A DNA stretch of 16,743 nucleotides from Haloarcula sp. (lineage in GTDB: Archaea; Halobacteriota; Halobacteria; Halobacteriales; Haloarculaceae). The notes under the pieces were generated by a model. The model saw only the letters and a program-made list of their open reading frames with translations, searched no databases and was not told where the DNA came from. The position numbers and the translations under genes are program-made. Numbering within the stretch: position 1 is the stretch's first letter; each line of letters begins with the position of its first letter. The DNA lies in the NCBI GenBank assembly GCA_028275075.1, contig JAQCNK010000120.1, forward strand, positions 1-16,743, in the 5' to 3' direction. Of this stretch, positions 1 to 5,696 are shown one piece after another.

Positions 1-287
1 TCATCGGCCACATCGTCAGGCATCCACGCGTCCCGGATCTTTTTCGAGCCGCCTTTCGTATTCTTTCCTCGAACCTCAAAGAGCCACAAGTCTCCCTCCT
101 CAGAATATCGCAGTTTCTCATCGCTTGGATAATTCACTTCGGAGGCCCGGAGGCCACACCGTCCCATCAGTTGTAGCGCGACCTCCCGTTCCCAGCCGTC
201 TTCTCCGGCTGCTCTCTCCAATCGGCCGAGCTCGTCAGGTGAAAGCCAGCACTTCGTTACGTCACCGCTGTCGTCGATGCGAACCAT
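1..287 (-). CDS. Tyrosine recombinase/integrase, 5' part only (runs off left edge)
   Basis: The reading frame starts at the ATG at 287 and continues past base 1, so only the first 95 residues are visible. The segment LMGRCGLRASE (residues 40-50) matches box I of tyrosine recombinases, with R47 as the expected first catalytic arginine. VRGKNTKGG (72-80) fits the beta-hairpin that carries the conserved lysine. The rest of the catalytic domain (HxxR and Tyr) would lie outside the window. There is no N-terminal SAM-like core-binding domain before the catalytic fold, so this is either a short integrase form or a gene that lost its N-terminus. It sits beside an HNH gene remnant and an IS, which suggests the edge of an old integrated element. 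Family membership is clear; target site and activity cannot be judged. Confidence 0.82.
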   Translation of the reverse strand, partial: MVRIDDSGDVTKCWLSPDELGRLERAAGEDGWEREVALQLMGRCGLRASEVNYPSDEKLRYSEEGDLWLFEVRGKNTKGGSKKIRDAWMPDDVAD

Positions 288-375
288 AATCGGATATCTC
301 AGTGAATCCGTCTAGTTCTTTCGACTGTGAGGGCCAATTCAGGGCGTGATTTGCGGAGATCGACCGCTCCGTAAT

Positions 376-394
376 CGGGTTATCCTATAGCCCG
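376..394. other. Hairpin between integrase and HNH gene
   Basis: CGGGTTA and TATAGCCCG can pair as a 7-bp stem (one G-T wobble) with a 5-nt loop. It lies in the 246-bp gap between the HNH 3' end and the integrase start. It could end the minus-strand HNH transcript, but there is no strong T-run, so the role is uncertain. No other structure was seen in this gap. Confidence 0.25.
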
Positions 395-533
395 TTTAGT
401 AAGCCAATTTCCCTACGCCCCAATATCGATTCTATTGAGCAGAGACTCGTGTTCGCCGGTCATTCGCGTCACTTTCCCGGGATGCGAAGTCATTCTAAGT
501 CACTGCCAGTTGGATCGAAAGACCGCCAGAATG

Positions 534-1347
534 CTACCCAAGAGACGTTACAACAATCTCGTTGAGATGATATTCCAGGAAGGCCTCCGCAATCATATGA
601 GACTCGTGGAGATACAAGGTTGACCTGGTGAGGGCCTCATCGTAGTCGTGAACGATCGTATACCCACCCGGCCGAACCGCTATCATCCCGTTGTCGAAGT
701 CGGCGTGGTGATTGGGACAGAGGACAAGCATATTTTCAGGGACGTCAGGCCCGTGGTGGGGTGCTCCGAGGGGTCTGAGATGGTGGATCTCGGAGTAGCC
801 GGTGTCTGGGTTTTGGTAGAGCTGGTGGCCGCAGACCTGGCAGGTGTGGTTGTACTGCTGTTTCAGCCAGTTAGCTGTGGTTCGGTCACGTAAGAGCCGG
901 TCACGCAGCGTTGTCTGACGGCTGGGGAAGACATCATCGGTAAGTCGTTGCTGGGAGAGGTCAGTCGGCGAATCAGCGTCATCTGCCGAGAGGTCGCCTG
1001 GGCCGTACAGCAGATGCTCAAGTGAGGTGCCGTCAGAGAGAAGCGCGGCGATTCGTTCCGGTTTCACACGCATAAATCCCTGGACGCGAGGCTGGCCATC
1101 ATATCCGAGTGCGTCCCAGATGCGGCCAATCGCAGGTCCCCAGTCGCGGTACGCCGTGACGGTGAACACATACCGGCTGGACGGGTTGTTCCAGAGCCAC
1201 GTACCAACACTCGGGTCTTCAACCGTTCGACCGGCTTGACCGCCCCCGATGAAGTCGCCATCGTGGTAGAACAACAGCCAGTCACCTGGCGACATCGATT
1301 CAAAGTATCGTTTCGTTTGCGGGCCTTCGGTTGCGCCCCAGATGCGA
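534..1347 (-). pseudogene. HNH endonuclease, 5'-truncated by IS insertion
   Basis: The frame ends with TAG at 534-536. A 253-residue ORF can be read from an internal ATG at 1295, but the same frame continues upstream with protein-like sequence (RIWGATEGPQTKRYFES) up to the IS boundary at 1347/1348, then meets a stop (1356-1358) inside the IS terminal repeat. The original N-terminus is therefore missing. Counting from the ATG at 1295, the C-terminal half has a clear HNH fold: CxxC (CQVCG), IHHLRPLG, then VLCPNHHADFD, giving the zinc and metal-binding His/Asn/His set. The N-terminal part (GDWLLFYHDGDFIGGGQAGR ... YVFTVTAY) resembles the PUA/EVE-like modules fused to HNH nucleases that sense modified DNA, which would fit a restriction role; this is inference. 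The remaining ORF might still be translated, but the truncation argues for a decayed gene. Confidence 0.78.
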
Positions 1348-2040
1348 GGGTCGCGTTAAGTTAGAGGATGAGGCGTTCGAGTTCTGAGTGTCTATGACAG
1401 AATCGGAACGCCTCAGCGGGTGTATCGAGTGGATCGACTTGTCGTTTGTGGAGCGACAGCGGACTCCCGAGTGGGCGATTCAAGTAGGCATCCGGTGTCA
1501 TCTTGCGGGTATGTCAACGAGAAATGTTAGTCAGTTTCTCGATGAGTTGGGAGTCCAACGTAGTCACGTCGCTGTTCACAACTGGGTACACAAGGCCGAT
1601 CTACAGCCGATTTCGACGGTCACTGCGGATCAACTCGCGGTTGACGAGAAAGTGATCCGCGTCAACGGCGACGACTACTGGCTGTACGGTGCCGTCGATC
1701 CCGAAACGAGCGAAATATTACAGTTCAGACTCTTTCCAACGACAACGAAACAGACAACGCGATGGTTTCTGACCGAGCTACATCGACGATATCGGCTGGA
1801 TGGCGTCGAATTTCTTGTCGATGACGCCGATTACTTGGTCAACGTCCTTGAGGAAGACGGATACCGATTCCAGATGATTTCACACGGGAATCGGAATGCC
1901 ATCGAACGTGTCTTTTGGGAAATAGAACGACGAAATTCCTCGTTCGCAACTAGTTTCAGTTATGTCGAACCACAAACAGCAGAATCGTGGCTTCAAGCCC
2001 TCGCCGTCCGGCACAACTCACGCCAAAGTTAACGCGACCC
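1348..2040 (+). mobile_element. IS6-family insertion sequence, complete (693 bp)
   Basis: The element is bounded by terminal inverted repeats: GGGTCGCGTTAA at 1348-1359 and its exact complement TTAACGCGACCC at 2029-2040, with two further matches (TT) inward after one mismatch. One transposase gene fills the inside, and its stop codon lies in the right repeat. Eight bases outside each end (agatgcga on the left, cgctggtc on the right) do not match, so the 8-bp target duplication usual for IS6 elements is absent. This suggests insertion followed by deletion or recombination of a flank. The left end lies inside the HNH gene, and no remainder of that gene is seen on the right side. Confidence 0.88.
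1388..2032 (+). CDS. IS6-family DDE transposase
   Basis: The product has 214 residues, the usual length for haloarchaeal IS6-type transposases. An N-terminal helix-turn-helix region (about residues 38-70, GMSTRNVSQFLDELG ... VHNWVHKADLQP) is followed by a DDE catalytic core: D86 in AVDEK, D145 or D146 in LVDDADYL, and E173 in GNRNAIERVF. The C-terminal WLQALAV stretch is also typical. The frame opens with GTG at 1388; an ATG at 1394 is an equally good start. It appears intact, with no frameshift. The enzyme would cut and rejoin the element ends by replicative transposition. Base composition is lower in GC than the sugar genes to the right, in keeping with foreign origin. Confidence 0.92.
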   Translation: MSMTESERLSGCIEWIDLSFVERQRTPEWAIQVGIRCHLAGMSTRNVSQFLDELGVQRSHVAVHNWVHKADLQPISTVTADQLAVDEKVIRVNGDDYWLYGAVDPETSEILQFRLFPTTTKQTTRWFLTELHRRYRLDGVEFLVDDADYLVNVLEEDGYRFQMISHGNRNAIERVFWEIERRNSSFATSFSYVEPQTAESWLQALAVRHNSRQS

Positions 2041-2051
2041 CGCTGGTCGCG
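2033..2051. repeat. Hairpin formed by IS right end and adjoining TIR-like sequence
   Basis: CGCGACC (2033-2039), a 5-nt loop (CCGCT) and GGTCGCG (2045-2051) make a perfect 7-bp stem. The flanking TTAA on both sides (2029-2032 and 2055-2058) extends the symmetry after a GTG interruption. The outer half therefore looks like a second, slightly altered copy of the IS end in opposite orientation. It may be the scar of another copy or a terminator for the transposase transcript. Confidence 0.5.
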
Positions 2052-2058
2052 GTGTTAA

Positions 2059-2156
2059 CTCAGCTTTGAACGTTGAAGTAGGAGCGTGACGTAGGCGGTA
2101 GCGAAAACGAATGATGCCGATTACGGACTTCTCCGACGCTAACGTTCAAAGCTGAG
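2059..2156. repeat. MITE-like element with 16-bp perfect inverted repeats
   Basis: CTCAGCTTTGAACGTT at 2059-2074 is the exact reverse complement of AACGTTCAAAGCTGAG at 2141-2156, separated by 66 bp with no credible gene. Similarity may continue outward to about 2051 and 2165 (GGTG at both ends) with an indel. Size and layout match a small non-autonomous element. It begins only about 10-18 bp from the IS end. The reading frame of the integrase remnant enters the element and stops at 2139, so the element appears to have cut that gene. No target duplication was recognised. Confidence 0.55.
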
Positions 2157-2384
2157 CTGTTCACCTAACCACAGCCGATACAATTGGATGTCCCTACCGG
2201 AGAACTCGTTCATATCGTCAATGCCTTCATCATCGCACCACGCGAGAAAGTGCTTCAGCTGATACCGGTGGTTCTGGACAGTCGATTCGGTACAATTCGC
2301 CGCCTTGTCTTCAAGGAACAGCTCGGTTGCTGCCTTGGGATCGAGCGGCTCAAGGCCGTCGCCTCGTGTATTCATAGTTGACAC
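2139..2384 (-). pseudogene. Integrase N-terminal domain remnant
   Basis: The frame gives 81 residues from a GTG at 2384; an ATG three codons in (2375) is the more natural start. The segment from about residue 17 to 76 (AATELFLEDKAANCTESTVQNHRY, then LKHFLAWCDDEGIDDMNEFSGRD, then IQLYRLWL) is the SAM-like core-binding domain of phage-type tyrosine recombinases. The catalytic domain with Arg-His-Arg-Tyr is absent. The last residues (about LSFER) are encoded by the inverted-repeat element, and the stop at 2139-2141 lies at its inner edge, so the gene seems to be cut by that element. The recombinase at the left edge belongs to the same broad family but starts with its own Met and may not be the missing half. 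No function is expected for the fragment. Confidence 0.68.
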
Positions 2385-2513
2385 GGACGCCAGTTAGAGG
2401 ACATCTACCGCGTGAAATCGAGGGCGAAGAGTTCGTACGTAGTCCGCAGCATGTCTGCCCCGACCCATCCGTTTTCCTTCCGCGTACGAAGGAGACCAAG
2501 CAGGCCGGCGTTC

Positions 2514-2534
2514 CCGCCGAGCGAAGCGAGGCGG
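2514..2534. repeat. GAGCGAAGCGA hairpin
   Basis: CCGCC and GGCGG form a 5-bp perfect stem around the loop GAGCGAAGCGA. A closely related hairpin lies 60 bp further right with a different stem but nearly the same loop (GAGCGACAGCGA). The pair suggests a dispersed small repeat family in this genome. Confidence 0.4.
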
Positions 2535-2540
2535 AAAGCA

Positions 2541-2587
2541 GCGGACGACTGAAGAGAGTCCGCCAGCGTTCGAATCCGCCCCGACCT
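2541..2587 (+). other. Degenerate tRNA-like segment, possible att remnant
   Basis: GCGGAC (2541-2546) pairs with GTCCGC (2558-2563) around a loop containing CTGAAGA, like an anticodon arm. It is followed by GTTCGAATC (2568-2576), the T-loop consensus, then CCGCCCCGACC as in a 3' acceptor half. Only five bases separate the two arms and no T-stem or 5' acceptor/D-arm can be folded, so it is not a working tRNA. tRNA 3' ends are common integration sites of haloarchaeal integrases, and integrase remnants lie nearby. Confidence 0.25.
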
Positions 2588-2594
2588 ATGAAAA

Positions 2595-2616
2595 CCTGCG
2601 AGCGACAGCGAGCAGG
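2595..2616. repeat. GAGCGACAGCGA hairpin
   Basis: CCTGC and GCAGG form a 5-bp perfect stem around GAGCGACAGCGA. It is related to the hairpin at 2514-2534, which has the same loop minus one base. Confidence 0.4.
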
Positions 2617-2756
2617 AGTACGACGTTCGAGCGGGGCGGTTCCTATTTACCAAGGCGCAGTCCATCACTCGCGATCGGAGCCGCAGGCGTCTGCCCCGTC
2701 CACCTGTCGTCGGCGACGGTCCGTACTCCGCGGAGAGACTCCGAGGTGCTGGACCC

Positions 2757-3719
2757 TCACCGGGAAATTCCGCCGTCCCCATCCGCCGCGATGAGCGCCC
2801 GGACCTCCTCAGGTGTGACGACCGCGAGGTCACCGTCGATGGTGCGCTTCAGTGATGCTGTGGCCGCTCCGTAGGCGAGTGCGTCTGCGACATCACCGCC
2901 CTGGAGTCGGCGCGCGAAGTACCCCCCGACGAAGGCGTCGCCGCTCCCGACAGGGTCGAACGTGTCGGCGGTGTAGGCGTCCTGCTCGTACGCATCGCCG
3001 CGCTGGACCGCAACCGATCCGTGTGCCCCGCGAGTGAGGATGACCGTCTCGAACTCGAACTCGTGGAGGAGGCCGTTGGCGACCTCGATCGCGTCACCTT
3101 CCCGGTCCAGACAGGCGTTCACGTCGCGTTCGGCGGCGACGAGCACGTCGATGTGGGGAAACAGCGACCTGTACGCCGCCCCTGCCGCGTCGGTCGACCA
3201 CAGTTTCGACCGGTAGTTCAGGTCGAACGCAGTCGTCGTTCCCGCCTGGCGGGCAGCAGCGAGCAACGCTTCTGTGGTGTCCGCGAGCGTCGGCGACAGC
3301 GCAGGGGTGATGCCGCTGGTGTAGAACAGCTCGGCGTCGTCAAGCGTGGCGGTCGGGAGTTCCGAGGGTGTCGCGGTCGTGACCGATGCGTCGCGTCGGT
3401 CGTAGATCACGTCGGTTCCGCGGGGGGTGCCGCCGTGTTCAAGATAGTACGTGCCGAGCCGTGCCGAGTCGGTTTCGTCCCACGCGACCGCCGGGTCCAC
3501 GCCGTGGCTCCGGAGTTCCCCGGTAACCCGCCGGCCGAGTGGCGACGGCGGAAGCTTCGACAGCCAGGTCGCCTCACACCCGAGTCGCGCGGCCGCGGCC
3601 GCAACGTTGCTCTCCGCACCGCCGATGGCGGTGTCGAGTGTCCGAGTCCGTTCGAGTCGCTCCCCCCGCGGCGGCGACAGCCTGAGCATCGTCTCGCCAA
3701 ACGTCACGAGATCCGGCAT
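2757..3719 (-). CDS. kdgK: PfkB-family 2-keto-3-deoxygluconate/galactonate kinase
   Basis: The 320-residue product has the length and layout of PfkB (ribokinase-fold) sugar kinases. It shows the N-terminal MPDLVTFGETMLRL, the substrate-binding GGAESNVA (33-40), DLNYR (166-170) and the C-terminal signature DPVGSGDAF (255-263), with D261 as catalytic base and the neighbouring glycines forming the anion hole. Haloarchaeal members with this pattern phosphorylate 2-keto-3-deoxygluconate or -galactonate with ATP. Here it would turn the KDGal made by DgoD into KDPGal for the neighbouring aldolase. The ATG at 3719 lies about 26 nt from a TATA-like box, so it is probably translated from a leaderless message of its own. 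The aldolase gene follows on the same strand 83 bp upstream. Kinase class is secure; preference for galactonate or gluconate products is inferred from context. Confidence 0.9.
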   Translation of the reverse strand: MPDLVTFGETMLRLSPPRGERLERTRTLDTAIGGAESNVAAAAARLGCEATWLSKLPPSPLGRRVTGELRSHGVDPAVAWDETDSARLGTYYLEHGGTPRGTDVIYDRRDASVTTATPSELPTATLDDAELFYTSGITPALSPTLADTTEALLAAARQAGTTTAFDLNYRSKLWSTDAAGAAYRSLFPHIDVLVAAERDVNACLDREGDAIEVANGLLHEFEFETVILTRGAHGSVAVQRGDAYEQDAYTADTFDPVGSGDAFVGGYFARRLQGGDVADALAYGAATASLKRTIDGDLAVVTPEEVRALIAADGDGGISR

Positions 3720-3741
3720 GGCCGCGACTTCACCGAGGGTC

Positions 3742-3748
3742 TACATAA
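3742..3748 (-). promoter_or_regulatory. TATA box of kdgK
   Basis: On the minus strand the sequence reads TTATGTA, centred about 26 nt before the ATG at 3719. This is the spacing expected for a leaderless haloarchaeal transcript. Confidence 0.5.
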
Positions 3749-3774
3749 GCGTGCGTATCGTCTATTTCCCGGGT

Positions 3775-3792
3775 TGCCGTGTTTGTACGGCA
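3775..3792 (-). terminator. Hairpin after kdgA, possible terminator
   Basis: TGCCGT and ACGGCA form a perfect 6-bp stem with a 6-nt loop, 10 nt beyond the kdgA stop codon. No T-run follows, so a terminator role is only suggested by position. Confidence 0.3.
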
Positions 3793-3802
3793 GATGGCGA
3801 TC

Positions 3803-4456
3803 TCACTGTCGGGCCGACTCGACAGCCTCACGGAACGACGTGGCGCGGTCCGTCAGCACCCCGTACTTCTCGGCAGCGACGGCTTCACTGTCAACAAGCG
3901 AACTGCCGACGCCGACCCCGTCGGCCCCGGCGTCAACGAACTCCGCAACGTTGTCGAGTGAGACACCGCCGGTGGGCAACAGCGGCAGTTGCGGGAGCGG
4001 TCCCTTCAGGCTCCGTACGTGTCCGGGACCGAGTGTCGAGGCGGGGAACAGCTTCAGTGCGTCCGCGCCCGCCTCGTAGGCGGTGACCGCCTCGGTCGGT
4101 GTCATCACGCCCGGCACGACGACGGCCCCGTACCGGTTGCAGGTGTCGACGACCCTCGGATCGAAACTCGGAGTCACGACGAACTCCGCGCCCGCACGCA
4201 GTGCCGCTCCTGCGGTCTCGCTGTCCAGCACGGTTCCCGCACCGACGAGGAGGTCGGATCGATCGAAGGTCTCCCGAAGGTGACTGATGGTGTCGAGGGC
4301 GCCGTCCGTGTCGGCGGTCACTTCGATCATGTCGACACCCCCGGCGCGCAGTGCGTCGGCGACTTCGACGGTCTGATCCGCAGGGACACCTCTGAGGATT
4401 CCCACGACTCCGGTCTCCAGCAGGCGGTCGAAGCAGGTGTGGTGGCGTCCGGTCAT
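3803..4456 (-). CDS. kdgA: KDPG/KDPGal aldolase (class I, Eda-type)
   Basis: From the ATG at 4456 the product is 217 residues, the normal size of bacterial-type KDPG aldolases. Residues 13-22 (LETGVVGILR), IEVTADTD (44-51, with E45 as the general acid/base), VGAGTV (71-76), TPSFDP and LKLFPAS (134-140, with Schiff-base lysine K135), and PTGGV (161-165, phosphate site) trace the whole TIM barrel. It splits 2-keto-3-deoxy-6-phosphosugars into pyruvate and glyceraldehyde-3-phosphate. An in-frame ATG at 4525 would add 23 residues, but a TATA box lies between the two, about 27 nt before 4456, so the shorter leaderless start is preferred. The neighbours (kdgK, dgoD, galactosidases) point to KDPGal as the main substrate; activity on KDPG is equally possible. 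Confidence 0.9.
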   Translation of the reverse strand: MTGRHHTCFDRLLETGVVGILRGVPADQTVEVADALRAGGVDMIEVTADTDGALDTISHLRETFDRSDLLVGAGTVLDSETAGAALRAGAEFVVTPSFDPRVVDTCNRYGAVVVPGVMTPTEAVTAYEAGADALKLFPASTLGPGHVRSLKGPLPQLPLLPTGGVSLDNVAEFVDAGADGVGVGSSLVDSEAVAAEKYGVLTDRATSFREAVESARQ

Positions 4457-4472
4457 ACGTTTTCGTCCGGAG

Positions 4473-4492
4473 CGGGTGTAATAAATCACCCG
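4473..4492 (-). promoter_or_regulatory. kdgA TATA box inside a 6-bp inverted repeat
   Basis: On the minus strand CGGGTG and CACCCG flank the 8-bp ATTTATTA, which is the TATA box (4479-4486), centred about 27 nt from the ATG at 4456. A protein bound to this palindrome would cover the TATA box and block transcription, so it is a candidate repressor site. It could also be chance. Confidence 0.5.
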
Positions 4493-4517
4493 ACGAATGT
4501 CCTCGCCCATCGTGGTA

Positions 4518-4535
4518 GTGTTCACTAATAGTATA
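4518..4535. promoter_or_regulatory. Candidate operator A upstream of kdgA
   Basis: GTGTTCACTAATAGTATA is one of four related sites with core TGTTCA(C/G)(T/C)(A/G)A around the regulator and kdgA promoters. It lies about 60-80 nt upstream of the kdgA start, beyond the TATA box. Confidence 0.4.
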
Positions 4536-4555
4536 GTTTCTTAAAGATGTACAGG

Positions 4556-4573
4556 CTGTTCAGCAATGCCAAA
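4556..4573. promoter_or_regulatory. Candidate operator B upstream of kdgA
   Basis: CTGTTCAGCAATGCCAAA is the second copy upstream of kdgA. It starts 38 bp from site A and has the same orientation. Confidence 0.4.
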
Positions 4574-4628
4574 TACGCCGGCTGTGGCCACTACAGAGGC
4601 ACTCCCGACGGCCGGTAAGTCCACGACA

Positions 4629-4661
4629 GTCGGCACCGGGAACGACACCGGCTGAGCCGAC
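4629..4661 (-). terminator. Hairpin after the IclR gene, possible terminator
   Basis: GTCGGC (4629-4634) pairs with GCCGAC (4656-4661), with an inner CCGG/CCGG pairing. It lies 14 bp beyond the stop codon of the regulator. There is no T-rich tail, so the role is tentative. Confidence 0.3.
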
Positions 4662-4674
4662 CCCCGCGTTCGTA

Positions 4675-5430
4675 TCAGTCCGTGAGTTCGAGTTCGACCC
4701 GTTTGGCGGCGCTGAGTACCATACCCGGCAGGTCCTCCTCGAGACGCTTCCCTGACAGTCGCTCTGGGGGACCCAAGACGGTGAGCGCTCCCGCGAGAGC
4801 GTCCGTATCGTCACCGCGTCTGATCGGCGCGGCAACAGATCGCATACCGTCGAACAGTTCGCCACGGTCGAACGCCAACCCGCGGTCGGTGACCGACCGG
4901 AGTTCGGCGTGGAGTTCCGACCGGCTGCTGATTGTACGGTCGGTCTCGGGGTCGAGACCGGCCGTTTCGACGTACTCTTCGACCGCCTGCCGGGATCGGT
5001 ACGCGAGGACGATCTTGCCGGCGGCGGTCGCGTGGAGCGGGACCCGGCTTCCCAGCCGGATGCGGCGATCGTTCCGGCTGGACGCCTCGACAGCGGCGTA
5101 GACCGCCTCGTTGTGCTCCGGAACCACCAACGCAGTCGACTCGCCCGTCGACTGAGCAAGTCCGTCGATCTCTGGGCGGGCAACCCGGTGGAGCACCATC
5201 CCGTCACGCACGCCCATCCCGATGTCGAGGAACCGGAGGCCGAGTCGGTACCGCCCCGCGTCGGAGACGACGACTCCCAGCCGCTCCAGCGTCGTGAGGT
5301 GGTTGTGTACCGACGCCTTCGAGATGTCGAGTTCGTCGGCGAGTTCCGTGACACCCGCCTCCCTGCTGTCCTCCAGCGCGCGGACGATACGAGCGGTTGT
5401 GCGTACCGACCCGACCGGATACTCGGTCAC
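4675..5430 (-). CDS. IclR-family transcriptional regulator
   Basis: The 251-residue product has the two-domain IclR architecture. Residues 11-65 form a winged helix-turn-helix (TTARIVRALED ... GVTELADELDISKASVHNHL), with the recognition helix at about 36-48. Residues 75-250 form the GAF-like effector domain, with the family signature around PLHATAAGKIVLA (131-143). The start is a GTG at 5430, about 28 nt from a TATA box, fitting a leaderless transcript. It is divergent from the ABC transporter/galactosidase operon and lies beside kdgA, so it most likely senses a galactose-pathway sugar or acid and controls both sides. One candidate operator (5463-5480) directly abuts its own TATA box, suggesting autoregulation. 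Family assignment is firm; ligand, and activator versus repressor role, are unknown. Confidence 0.9.
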   Translation of the reverse strand: MTEYPVGSVRTTARIVRALEDSREAGVTELADELDISKASVHNHLTTLERLGVVVSDAGRYRLGLRFLDIGMGVRDGMVLHRVARPEIDGLAQSTGESTALVVPEHNEAVYAAVEASSRNDRRIRLGSRVPLHATAAGKIVLAYRSRQAVEEYVETAGLDPETDRTISSRSELHAELRSVTDRGLAFDRGELFDGMRSVAAPIRRGDDTDALAGALTVLGPPERLSGKRLEEDLPGMVLSAAKRVELELTD

Positions 5431-5453
5431 ACCTGACAGTCCGTGCCGGAACG

Positions 5454-5461
5454 CATTAAAT
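5454..5461 (-). promoter_or_regulatory. TATA box of the IclR gene
   Basis: The minus strand reads TATTTAAT, centred about 28 nt before the GTG at 5430. The spacing supports this GTG as the start of a leaderless message. Confidence 0.6.
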
Positions 5462-5462
5462 A

Positions 5463-5480
5463 CTGTTCAGTAACACGAAA
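5463..5480. promoter_or_regulatory. Candidate operator C at the IclR promoter
   Basis: CTGTTCAGTAACACGAAA lies immediately upstream of the regulator's TATA box, over the BRE position. It contains the short palindrome TGTT-CAGT-AACA. Confidence 0.45.
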
Positions 5481-5547
5481 CAGATCTGGCAACACGTAAT
5501 AAATAATGAATTATTCGGCGGATCTCGGTTTCTCCGGTTTTTCACGG

Positions 5548-5564
5548 CGTATGATCGTCATACG
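5548..5564. promoter_or_regulatory. Perfect 7-3-7 palindrome in the divergent promoter region
   Basis: CGTATGATCGTCATACG has two 7-bp arms around TCG. It sits roughly in the middle of the 296-bp space between the regulator and the ABC operon, where a shared dimeric regulator could bind. Confidence 0.5.
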
Positions 5565-5594
5565 GGCCGATATCGCGACTATCCGAAGAGGATT

Positions 5595-5612
5595 GCGTTC
5601 ACTGATACCAAA
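5595..5612. promoter_or_regulatory. Candidate operator D upstream of the ABC operon
   Basis: GCGTTCACTGATACCAAA is the fourth copy of the TGTTCA-type motif (here CGTTCA). It lies about 115 nt upstream of the operon's first start codon. Confidence 0.4.
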
Positions 5613-5673
5613 CATACTACTTATGAATTCTTTCTCTCGCTAATCAAAAACAGCGATAGATGGCTTGTAACAC

Positions 5674-5691
5674 GTGTTCTAACCGGAACAC
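5674..5691. promoter_or_regulatory. Palindrome GTGTTC-N6-GAACAC next to the operon TATA box
   Basis: Two perfect 6-bp arms flank TAACCG. The right arm ends about 6 nt before the TATA-like box, overlapping the BRE position. The left arm GTGTTC is the same half-site seen in operator A. It is a candidate site for activation or repression of the operon. Confidence 0.5.
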
Positions 5692-5696
5692 ACCAA

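Larger units (their letters stand above)
2385..2756. other. Gene-free stretch with hairpins and tRNA-like remnant
   Basis: No convincing gene is seen in these 372 bp; open frames on both strands look like artefacts of high GC. The stretch contains two GAGCGA-type hairpins (2514-2534 and 2595-2616), a tRNA-like segment (2541-2587), and a distant inverted pair CCGCCCCG/CGGGGCGG flanking the second hairpin. It marks the boundary between the mobile-element debris on the left and the sugar genes on the right. Confidence 0.5.

Noticed and set aside
648..893. Plus-strand 81-residue open frame opposite the HNH gene
   Set aside because: Antisense shadow; the minus-strand frame carries a clear HNH motif.
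2541..2587. Functional tRNA gene
   Set aside because: No T-stem pairing, only 5 nt between the anticodon-like arm and T-loop consensus, and no D-arm or 5' acceptor strand.
2405..2833. 142-residue minus-strand open frame over the gene-free stretch
   Set aside because: It overlaps the 3' end of kdgK in another frame, is Arg/Ser/Gly-rich rather than acidic, and reads through the hairpins and tRNA-like segment.
3021..4079. 352-residue plus-strand open frame across kdgK and kdgA
   Set aside because: Spans two well-recognised minus-strand genes and their promoter; Arg-rich, with no domain.
4457..4525. N-terminal extension of kdgA by 23 residues
   Set aside because: The extension contains the TATA box and is not expected from the family length.
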